Source: Escherichia ruysiae
Lineage (GTDB): Bacteria; Pseudomonadota; Gammaproteobacteria; Enterobacterales; Enterobacteriaceae
Direction: 5' to 3' (one strand)
DNA: 64,000 nt
Assembly (NCBI RefSeq): GCF_902498915.1
Contig: NZ_CABVLQ010000001.1
Below, piece by piece: positions 56,756 through 64,000 of the stretch; positions within the stretch are counted from its first letter, which is position 1, and each line of letters opens with the position of its first letter. Position numbers and translations under genes: made by a program. Under the pieces are notes generated by a model that saw only the letters and a program-made list of their open reading frames with translations, made no database searches and was not told the DNA's origin.

Positions 56756-58840
56756 CTACTGCTTCTTCGCTGCCACTCTGCGCCGTCTGTCCAAATCCTT
56801 CAGCAACTTGTTCACGCCATCATCGGCAAACATCGACTCAAGCGTTGCGGAGAGTTTGCGCCGCCAGTTTTTATACTGGTAACTGGTGCCGGGAATATTT
56901 ACCGGGTCCGCCATATCCAGCCAGTCTTCTGGCTGTAGTCCTAACAGGGCACTGTTACTGTCAGCGATATAACGTTGCAAGCCTCGATTAAGCGTCGGCG
57001 TCATCGACATTAGTGATGCCTTATGCCCGGCACGTTTTGGCAGACAGCCATATTTATGCAGCGCATCCAACAGCCCTTGCTTCGCCAGTTCGCGATCCTG
57101 ATACAAACCGCGCAGCACCACTTCATCCGGGTACAGCCCCAGTGTTTTGCCCAGCGTTAAATCCCCGCTCTCCCAGTAACCACGCAGCGTAGGCAGATCG
57201 TGTGTTGCCGCGACCGCCATCGACTGCTCCGGATACGCTTTTGGTGCGCGGAACGTCTTCTCGTGATCGCTTTCGAAATAGAGCACTTTGTAGGAGTAAA
57301 CACCGCTACTGCGCAGCTTACCGACAATCTCTACCGGCACCGTACCAAGATCCTCGCCAATCACCATGCAGCGATGGCGTTTACTTTCCAGCGCCAGAAT
57401 AGCGAGCAGATCATCCACCGGATAGTGGACATATGCCCCTTGATCCGCCGTTTCGCCATACGGTATCCACCACAAACGCAGCATCGACATTACATGGTCG
57501 ATACGCAGCGCACCGCAGTTTTGCATGTTCGCGCGCAGTAGTTCGATAAAAGGTTCATAGGCGCGCGCGGTGATGATATGCGGATCCATCGGCGGCAATC
57601 CCCAGTTCTGCCCCAACGGGCCGAGGATATCCGGCGGCGCGCCAACCGACGCTTTCAGGCAATACAGTTCACGGTCGCACCAGGTTTCTGCCCCACCTTC
57701 CGCTACGCCAACCGCCAGATCACGGTACAAGCCAATCGGCATTTCATAGCCCTGGCTTATCTCCCAGCAGGCGGCAAACTGGCAGTAAGCCAGCCACTGC
57801 AACCAGAGATAAAAATCGACGTCATCACGATGTTCTTCGCAGAACTGACGCACTTCTGGTGAATCCACATTCTGGTACGCCTGCGGCCATGCTGGCCAAC
57901 CCCAGCGCATTTCGTCCTCTTTAACTTGCTGTGCATGTAGCGCGTCAAACGCTGCCTGCCAGAACAAGCTATCGCCCTGCTCTGCAACAAACTGGCGAAA
58001 CGCCGCCATCTGCTCATCATCACGTTGCGCGAAACCGTTCCACGCCATCCGCAATGCTGTCATTTTTAAGGCAGTAACCGTAGAGTAATCGACCCAGTCA
58101 GCATCCCGCGCCTGTTGCAGCGTCTGTTGCGTGGTCGGCATCTGCCACCAGGCCTGTGCCTCTTCGCTAAGATGGAAATCTTCGACGGCGTTAACGTCGA
58201 TATAAACCACATTCAGCCAGCGGCGCGATGACGGACTATACGGGCTGGCGCTTTCAGGGTTTGCCGGATAGAGCGCATGAATCGGGTTCAGGCCGATGAA
58301 AGACCCGCCGCGTTTCGCCACATCCACCAGCATCGCTTTAAGATCGCCAAAATCCCCAATACCCCAGTTTTTTTCCGATCGCAGCGTATAAAGCTGAACG
58401 CAGGCACCCCACAGCTTTTGTTTATTCAGCAACGCCTGCGGTTCGTAACAGCGTTTCGGGGCGACAATCACCCGGCAATGTGCGCGCTGGTCATCCTGGG
58501 TAAGCGTCAGCGTGTGATAACCTTCCGGCAGCTTCGTCGGTAGATTAAACGCTTTGCCCCCCGTTACATGGCCTTTGTACTGCGTTCCTTCTTCGGTGGT
58601 CAGCAGCCAGCTATATTCGCCGCTGCCTTCTACCGCCATCGACATTTTTTTGCCGCTGGTATAAACCATGACATTCGGGACTGGCGTTACCGCCACTTTC
58701 GTGGCGGTACTTCGATGCATCGCGTCAAGCAAACGCCGTTTGGTTTCGGCGCCAATCGACTGCGGTTTACCGTGGGCATTGATGTAATTGGGGCTGATCC
58801 CCGCCGCCAGCGCGGCATTATCCAGACGTTTGCTTTCCAT
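56756..58840 (-). CDS. malQ: Amylomaltase (4-alpha-glucanotransferase)
   Basis: The 694-residue cytoplasmic enzyme of the GH77 family transfers glucan chains between maltodextrins and releases glucose. Family blocks seen are the NWGIGDFGDL motif, ALRIDHVMSMLRLWWIP (nucleophile Asp) and IGEDLGTVP (general acid Glu). It is co-transcribed with malP, 9 bp downstream of it. Confidence 0.97.
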   Translation of the reverse strand: MESKRLDNAALAAGISPNYINAHGKPQSIGAETKRRLLDAMHRSTATKVAVTPVPNVMVYTSGKKMSMAVEGSGEYSWLLTTEEGTQYKGHVTGGKAFNLPTKLPEGYHTLTLTQDDQRAHCRVIVAPKRCYEPQALLNKQKLWGACVQLYTLRSEKNWGIGDFGDLKAMLVDVAKRGGSFIGLNPIHALYPANPESASPYSPSSRRWLNVVYIDVNAVEDFHLSEEAQAWWQMPTTQQTLQQARDADWVDYSTVTALKMTALRMAWNGFAQRDDEQMAAFRQFVAEQGDSLFWQAAFDALHAQQVKEDEMRWGWPAWPQAYQNVDSPEVRQFCEEHRDDVDFYLWLQWLAYCQFAACWEISQGYEMPIGLYRDLAVGVAEGGAETWCDRELYCLKASVGAPPDILGPLGQNWGLPPMDPHIITARAYEPFIELLRANMQNCGALRIDHVMSMLRLWWIPYGETADQGAYVHYPVDDLLAILALESKRHRCMVIGEDLGTVPVEIVGKLRSSGVYSYKVLYFESDHEKTFRAPKAYPEQSMAVAATHDLPTLRGYWESGDLTLGKTLGLYPDEVVLRGLYQDRELAKQGLLDALHKYGCLPKRAGHKASLMSMTPTLNRGLQRYIADSNSALLGLQPEDWLDMADPVNIPGTSYQYKNWRRKLSATLESMFADDGVNKLLKDLDRRRRVAAKKQ

Positions 58841-58849
58841 CGAGCTTCC

Positions 58850-61243
58850 TTAGCGTTTTGCCTGCCAGATACGAGCCTGATAATCGCGAATAGAGCGATC
58901 CGAGCTAAACATACCGCAGCGGGCGGTATTGAGGATCGCCGCGCGAGTCCAGGCCTCCTGGTCGCGGTACAGCACATCCACCTGCTTTTGTGCCTCTACA
59001 TAGGCTGCGAAATCCGCCATCACCAGATACGGATCGCCGCCTTGTTTGCCGATACTGTGCAGCATCTGGTCGAAGGCATGTTTATCACCGTCGCTGTATT
59101 TACCGCTTTCCAGCTCTTTCAATACGGCGTCCAGAACCTTATCTTTCTTCCGCCATTTCACCGGGTCGTAGCCTTTGGCCAGAATTGCCTTCACTTGTTC
59201 CACGGTATGACCAAAAATAAAGATGTTCTCTTCACCGACCTTTTCGGCAATTTCAACGTTCGCACCATCCAGCGTACCCACGGTTAACGCGCCGTTGAGC
59301 GCCAGTTTCATGTTGCCAGTGCCGGAAGCTTCTTTCCCTGCCGTGGAGATCTGCTCGGAGATATCCGCCGCTGGGATCAGTTTTTCCGCTGCTGAGACAC
59401 AATAATCCGGCAGGAACACCACCTTCAGTTTGTCGCCAACCTGCGGATCGTTGTTGATCACATCAGCCACTTTATTGATCGCAAAGATAATATTCTTCGC
59501 CAGGTAGTAGCCCGGCGCCGCTTTCGCGCCGAACAGGAATACGCGCGGTACGCGGTCGGCCTGCGGGTTCTCGCGAATTTCTTTATACAGCGCCAGAATA
59601 TGCAGCAGATTCAGGTGCTGGCGTTTGTACTCATGCAGACGTTTGATCTGAATATCAAAAATCGCCTGCGGATTGATCTCAATACCGGTACGAGATTTCA
59701 CAAACTCCGCCAGACGAACCTTATTCGCCTGTTTGATCTCGCGATATTGCTGACGGAATTTCGCGTCATCGGCGAATTTTTCCAGATGGATCAGTTGATC
59801 CAGATCGTTAACCCACTCTTTCTTCAGTGATTTATCCAGCAGCGCCGCCAGTGCCGGGTTGCACTGTTTGATCCAGCGACGTGGGGTAATGCCGTTAGTG
59901 ACGTTATGGAATTTGTTCGGCCACAGCTGATGGTATTCAGGGAACAAGTCTTTCACTACCAGATCCGAGTGCAACGCTGCCACACCGTTCACCGCAAAGC
60001 CGCTTACCACACACATATTGGCCATGCGAACCTGTTTGTCATACACAACTGCCAGCTTTGCCCACACCGCTTTATCGCCCGGCCAGGTTTTTTCCACCAG
60101 TTTCTTAAAGCGGTTGTTGATTTCGTTGATTATCTGCATATGGCGCGGCAGCAGGGCTTTTACCAGTTTCTCATCCCAGCATTCCAGAGCTTCTGGCATC
60201 AAAGTATGGTTGGTGTAAGCGAAAGTTTTGCTGGTGATTGCCCAGGCGTCATCCCAGCTCATCTGGTGCTCATCGATCAGCACGCGCAGCAGTTCTGGAA
60301 TAGCGATAGTCGGGTGGGTATCGTTCAGTTGAATAACTTCATACTCTGCCAGTTCGTGCAGTTTACGCCCCGCCAGATGATGGCGACGCAGAATATCCGC
60401 CACCGAACAGGCGCACTGGAAGTATTGCTGCATCAGGCGCAGCTTTTTACCCGCAGTGTGGTTGTCGTTTGGATAGAGGACTTTGGTCAGTTTTTCAGCG
60501 TTGATGCCTTGTTGTTCGGCACGCAGGAAGTCACCGTCATTAAATTTGGTGAGATTGAACGGATGAGCATGAGTCGCCTGCCACAAACGCAGCGGCTGTG
60601 CTACACCGTTGTGGTAGCCCAACACTGGAAGATCCCACGCTTGCCCGGTAATGGTAAATTCCGGTTCCCAGCGCCCCTCTTTCGTCACTTTGCCGCCGAT
60701 GCCCACCTGCACATCCAGAGCTTCGTTATGACTAAACCATGGGTAGCTACCGCGATGCCAGTCGTCTGGCGCTTCAGACTGTTTACCATCGACAAAGGAT
60801 TGACGGAATAAACCATACTGATAGTTAAGACCATAACCAGTGGCAGACTGCCCGACAGTCGCCATTGAGTCGAGGAAACACGCAGCCAGACGCCCCAGGC
60901 CACCGTTACCCAGCGCCGGGTCAATCTCTTCTTCTAACAGGTCAGTCAGGTTGATGTCATAAGGTTTCAGTGAATCCTGAACAGCCTGATACCAGCCGAG
61001 GTTTAACAGGTTGTTGCCCGTCAGACGCCCAATCAAAAACTCCATTGAGATGTAGTTAACATGGCGCTGATTCGCCGCCGGTTTAACGAAAGGCTGGGCT
61101 CGCAGCATTTCCGCCAGGGCTTCACTCACTGCCAACCACCACTGGCGAGGGGTCATCTCAGCCGCAGAAGTTAAACCATAACGCTGCCACTGGCGTGACA
61201 GGGCTTCCTGAAATTGCTTTTCATTAAAAATGGGTTGTGACAT
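58850..61243 (-). CDS. malP: Maltodextrin phosphorylase
   Basis: The 797-residue GT35 enzyme releases glucose 1-phosphate from maltodextrins; cytoplasmic and PLP-dependent, with the EASGTGNMKLALNGALT block containing the PLP lysine. The start at 61243 (MSQPIFNEKQF) gives the known length; an in-frame ATG 54 codons upstream lies inside the MalT-box region and is rejected. First gene of malPQ, activated by MalT. Confidence 0.97.
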   Translation of the reverse strand: MSQPIFNEKQFQEALSRQWQRYGLTSAAEMTPRQWWLAVSEALAEMLRAQPFVKPAANQRHVNYISMEFLIGRLTGNNLLNLGWYQAVQDSLKPYDINLTDLLEEEIDPALGNGGLGRLAACFLDSMATVGQSATGYGLNYQYGLFRQSFVDGKQSEAPDDWHRGSYPWFSHNEALDVQVGIGGKVTKEGRWEPEFTITGQAWDLPVLGYHNGVAQPLRLWQATHAHPFNLTKFNDGDFLRAEQQGINAEKLTKVLYPNDNHTAGKKLRLMQQYFQCACSVADILRRHHLAGRKLHELAEYEVIQLNDTHPTIAIPELLRVLIDEHQMSWDDAWAITSKTFAYTNHTLMPEALECWDEKLVKALLPRHMQIINEINNRFKKLVEKTWPGDKAVWAKLAVVYDKQVRMANMCVVSGFAVNGVAALHSDLVVKDLFPEYHQLWPNKFHNVTNGITPRRWIKQCNPALAALLDKSLKKEWVNDLDQLIHLEKFADDAKFRQQYREIKQANKVRLAEFVKSRTGIEINPQAIFDIQIKRLHEYKRQHLNLLHILALYKEIRENPQADRVPRVFLFGAKAAPGYYLAKNIIFAINKVADVINNDPQVGDKLKVVFLPDYCVSAAEKLIPAADISEQISTAGKEASGTGNMKLALNGALTVGTLDGANVEIAEKVGEENIFIFGHTVEQVKAILAKGYDPVKWRKKDKVLDAVLKELESGKYSDGDKHAFDQMLHSIGKQGGDPYLVMADFAAYVEAQKQVDVLYRDQEAWTRAAILNTARCGMFSSDRSIRDYQARIWQAKR

Positions 61244-61323
61244 AGGAGTTCCAGTTTTCTTAGATATTAAACACAACGTTATCGTTAGTTTGCCAGGCTC
61301 CATGTTGACCTTCCTCATCCTAC

Positions 61324-61356
61324 GGGGGATTAGGCGGGGAGGAGTGACGGGGATGA
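61324..61356 (+). promoter_or_regulatory. Three MalT boxes of the malPQ promoter
   Basis: GGGGGATTA (61324-61332), GGGGAGGA (61336-61343) and GGGGATGA (61349-61356) are direct repeats related to the MalT box GGGGA(T/G)GAGG, spaced about 12-13 bp. They lie about 80-115 bp upstream of malP. Confidence 0.8.
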
Positions 61357-61727
61357 GCAAGAAAATGTGATCACGACCACTTAAAGGTAGTGCAATCAAC
61401 TGCAAAAGTATCAGCTCAGTGCCAGAGAGCGCAGAAATCCTGCTATTAACAGTAAGAAATGGCCGTTGCGTATTATCAAAAAGCGGAAAGTAACTCTATA
61501 AATTAAGTAAAGCGGCGAAATAGTTTCAGCAATGAAATATCCATTGAGGGTCATCTCACTCTTAATAGATTTATTAAGATCAAGTTTTTAGATAGACCTT
61601 TCATCAGGAATTAAGGCGGTATCGTTGCTTTAATAAGGCTTTTGAACTGAAAGAAAACACCCTAAAATCCAGTATCCACGCTGCATTTGCGTTGTTTTAA
61701 GACGGAGTATTAATAAAGATTTGGAAT

Positions 61728-61743
61728 TGTGACAGAGTGCAAA
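61728..61743 (+). promoter_or_regulatory. CRP site of malT
   Basis: TGTGACAGAGTGCAAA has a perfect left half-site of the TGTGA-N6-TCACA consensus. Its centre would lie at about -70 from a start near 61806, matching the known class I CRP site of malT. Confidence 0.75.
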
Positions 61744-61866
61744 TTCAGACACATAAAAAATCGTCATCGCTTGCATTGCACAGTTTTCTGACCGAACTTA
61801 TAACTATTAATTACGAAGCGCAAAAAAAATAATATTTCCTCAATTTCCACAGTGAAGTGATTAACT

Positions 61867-64000
61867 ATGCTGATTCCGTCAAAATTAAGTCGTCCGGTTC
61901 GACTCGACCATACTGTGGTTCGTGAGCGCCTGTTGGCTAAACTTTCCGGCGCGAACAACTTCAGGCTGGTGCTAATCACAAGTCCTGCGGGTTACGGAAA
62001 GACAACGCTCATATCCCAATGGGCGGCAGGAAAAAACGATTTGGGCTGGTACTCGCTTGATGAAGGCGATAACCAGCAAGAACGTTTCGCCAGCTATCTG
62101 ATCGCCGCCGTGCAACAGGCAACCAGCGGTCACTGCGCCATCAGTGAAACAATGACGCAAAAACGGCAATATGCCAGTCTGACGTCACTATTTGCCCAGC
62201 TTTTCATCGAACTGGCGGAATGGCATAGTCCACTTTACCTGGTAATCGATGATTACCATTTGATCACCAATCCGGTGATCCACGAATCAATGCGCTTCTT
62301 CATTCGCCATCAACCAGAAAATCTCACTCTGGTGGTGCTGTCACGCAACCTTCCGCAGTTGGGCATTGCCAATCTGCGCGTGCGTGACCAACTATTGGAA
62401 ATTGGCAGCCAGCAACTGACATTTACCCATCAGGAAGCGAAACAGTTCTTTGATTGCCGTCTGTCATCGCCGATTGAAGCCGCAGAAAGCAGCCGGATTT
62501 GCGATGACGTGTCCGGCTGGGCGACGGCGTTGCAGCTAATTGCGCTTTCAGCAAAGCAAAATACCCACTCAGCTCATAAATCAGCGCGTCGTCTGGCGGG
62601 CATCAATGCCAGTCATCTTTCTGATTATCTGGTCGATGAGGTGTTAGATAACGTTGATCTGGCCACTCGTCATTTCCTGCTAAAAAGCGCCATTTTGCGC
62701 TCGATGAATGATGCGCTAATCACCCGCGTGACCGGCGAAGAAAACGGGCAAATGCGTCTTGAGGAGATTGAGCGTCAGGGGCTGTTTTTGCAACGGATGG
62801 ATGATACTGGCGAATGGTTCAGCTATCACCCGCTGTTTGGCAACTTCCTGCGCCAACGCTGCCAGTGGGAACTGGCGGCGGAATTGCCGGAAATCCACCG
62901 CGCCGCCGCAGAAAGCTGGATGGCGCAAGGTTTTCCCAGCGAAGCCATTCATCATGCGCTGGCGGCAGGCGACGCTTTGATGCTACGCGATATTCTGCTG
63001 AATCACGCCTGGAGTTTGTTCAACCACAGCGAACTGTCGCTGCTGGAAGAGTCGCTTAAAGCCCTGCCGTGGGACAGCCTGTTGGAAAATCCACAACTAG
63101 TGTTGTTGCAGGCCTGGTTGATGCAAAGTCAGCATCGCTACGGTGAAGTAAATACCCTGCTGGCACGAGCCGAACACGAGATCCAGGGTATCAGGGAAGG
63201 CACCATGCACGCAGAATTTAACGCTCTGCGCGCCCAGGTCGCCATTAACGATGGTAATCCGGAAGAAGCCGAACGACTGGCAAAACTGGCACTGGAAGAA
63301 CTGCCTCCGGGCTGGTTCTACAGCCGCATTGTCGCGACCTCTGTACTTGGCGAAGTGTTGCACTGTAAAGGTGAACTAACTCGCTCGCTGGCGCTTATGC
63401 AGCAAACCGAGCAAATGGCGCGCCAGCATGATGTCTGGCACTACGCCTTGTGGAGTTTAATCCAGCAAAGCGAAATTCTGTTTGCCCAGGGGTTCCTGCA
63501 AACTGCGTGGGAAACGCAGGAAAAAGCGTTCCAGTTGATTAACGAACAGCATCTGGAACAGTTGCCGATGCATGAGTTTCTGGTACGCATCCGTGCGCAA
63601 CTGTTATGGGCATGGGCACGGCTGGATGAAGCCGAAGCGTCGGCGCGTAGCGGGATCGAAGTTTTATCTTCTTATCAGCCTCAGCAACAGCTTCAGTGCC
63701 TGGCAATGTTAATTCAATGCTCGCTGGCTCGTGGCGATCTGGATAACGCCCGCAGCCAACTTAACCGCCTGGAAAACCTGCTGGGGAATGGCAAATATCA
63801 CAGCGACTGGATCTCTAACGCCAACAAAGTTCGGGTGATTTACTGGCAAATGACTGGCGACAAAGCCGCCGCTGCCAACTGGTTGCGTCACACGGCCAAA
63901 CCGGAGTTTGCGAACAACCACTTCCTGCAAGGCCAATGGCGCAACATTGCCCGTGCACAAATTTTGCTGGGCGAGTTTGAGCCTGCGGAAATTGTCCTCG
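61867..64000 (+). CDS. malT: MalT, maltotriose/ATP-dependent activator of the maltose regulon (partial)
   Basis: The gene is open from ATG 61867 to the window end (711 complete codons of an expected ~901), so the C-terminal LuxR-type DNA-binding domain is not seen. The N-terminus begins MLIPSKLSRPVRLD and has Walker A SPAGYGKTT (39-47) and a Walker B-like LVIDDYH, marking the STAND-type ATPase module; the middle is the winged-helix/TPR-like sensor that binds maltotriose. It is divergent from malPQ, under CRP control. Confidence 0.97.
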   Translation, partial: MLIPSKLSRPVRLDHTVVRERLLAKLSGANNFRLVLITSPAGYGKTTLISQWAAGKNDLGWYSLDEGDNQQERFASYLIAAVQQATSGHCAISETMTQKRQYASLTSLFAQLFIELAEWHSPLYLVIDDYHLITNPVIHESMRFFIRHQPENLTLVVLSRNLPQLGIANLRVRDQLLEIGSQQLTFTHQEAKQFFDCRLSSPIEAAESSRICDDVSGWATALQLIALSAKQNTHSAHKSARRLAGINASHLSDYLVDEVLDNVDLATRHFLLKSAILRSMNDALITRVTGEENGQMRLEEIERQGLFLQRMDDTGEWFSYHPLFGNFLRQRCQWELAAELPEIHRAAAESWMAQGFPSEAIHHALAAGDALMLRDILLNHAWSLFNHSELSLLEESLKALPWDSLLENPQLVLLQAWLMQSQHRYGEVNTLLARAEHEIQGIREGTMHAEFNALRAQVAINDGNPEEAERLAKLALEELPPGWFYSRIVATSVLGEVLHCKGELTRSLALMQQTEQMARQHDVWHYALWSLIQQSEILFAQGFLQTAWETQEKAFQLINEQHLEQLPMHEFLVRIRAQLLWAWARLDEAEASARSGIEVLSSYQPQQQLQCLAMLIQCSLARGDLDNARSQLNRLENLLGNGKYHSDWISNANKVRVIYWQMTGDKAAAANWLRHTAKPEFANNHFLQGQWRNIARAQILLGEFEPAEIVL

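Larger units (their letters stand above)
61244..61866. other. 623-bp malP-malT divergent regulatory gap
   Basis: The right part (61440-61720) is A+T-rich and shows no gene on either strand. The malP side holds the MalT boxes (61324-61356) and the malT side holds a CRP site (61728-61743) with a weak malT promoter: TTGCAT (61771-61776) and GAACTT (61794-61799), 17-bp spacing, start near 61806. Confidence 0.7.

Noticed and set aside
59906..60811. 301-codon open frame opposite malP
   Set aside because: Same reason: antisense to an intact malP, with no independent start signals.

Overview
The window is chromosomal DNA of Escherichia coli, or something extremely close to it. Nearly every protein is one I recognise from the E. 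coli 75-76 min region. Gene order is the familiar fic-yhfG / ppiA / tsgA / nirBDC-cysG / yhfL / frlABCD-frlR / yhfSTU-php-yhfWXYZ / trpS-gph-rpe-dam-damX-aroBK / hofMNOPQ / mrcA / nudE / igaA-yrfG-hslRO / yhgE / pckA / envZ-ompR / greB-yhgF / feoABC / rpnA / bioH-gntX / nfuA / gntT / malQP-malT. It does not look like K-12 itself: DamX is a few residues longer than I remember, PBP1a has scattered substitutions, and the rpnA (yhgA) locus is rearranged. There is no tRNA, rRNA, insertion sequence, integrase or CRISPR array. REP/BIME palindromes sit in several intergenic gaps.

Layout. 1-2.3 kb: yhfG (cut by the window edge), periplasmic cyclophilin ppiA, and the MFS protein tsgA. 2.4-7.7 kb: the anaerobic nitrite reductase operon nirB-nirD-nirC-cysG behind an FNR/NarL-type promoter; CysG makes the siroheme that NirB needs. 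8-8.1 kb: the tiny lipoprotein yhfL. 8.4-13.3 kb: fructoselysine/psicoselysine uptake and breakdown (frlABCD) and its GntR-type regulator. 13.4-20.8 kb (minus strand): the yhfS-yhfZ cluster, a putative catabolic pathway of unknown substrate. It holds two PLP enzymes, a phosphotriesterase-like hydrolase, a phosphopentomutase-like enzyme, a membrane protein and two putative regulators. 21-27.4 kb: the dam superoperon (aroK-aroB-damX-dam-rpe-gph-trpS). 27.8-31.1 kb: hofMNOPQ, relatives of the type IV pilus/competence PilMNOPQ set, divergent from mrcA (PBP1a).

33.9-48.2 kb holds housekeeping and stress genes: nudE, igaA (Rcs brake), yrfG, the heat-shock pair hslR-hslO, yhgE, pckA, envZ/ompR, greB and the Tex-like yhgF. 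48.7-51.6 kb is the ferrous iron system feoABC with Fur- and FNR-like sites. 51.7-52.9 kb is the most unusual stretch. The Rpn-family nuclease gene rpnA has lost one base near its start, while its internal 3' ORF remains intact. In related genes that internal ORF encodes the small antitoxin form. A second, diverged copy of the same 3' unit follows in tandem and is stopped by a nonsense codon. 52.9-64 kb: bioH, gntX, nfuA (with an IscR-type site), gntT (two GntR operators), and the maltodextrin genes malQ-malP divergent from malT, which runs off the window.

The two signals I rate highest are the rpnA toxin/antitoxin remodelling and a set of three 24-bp palindromes of identical architecture. 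Two of the palindromes lie side by side at the yhfZ start and one lies between yhfY and yhfX. They look like operators for the uncharacterised yhf pathway. Comparisons with K-12 are from memory and no database search was run.
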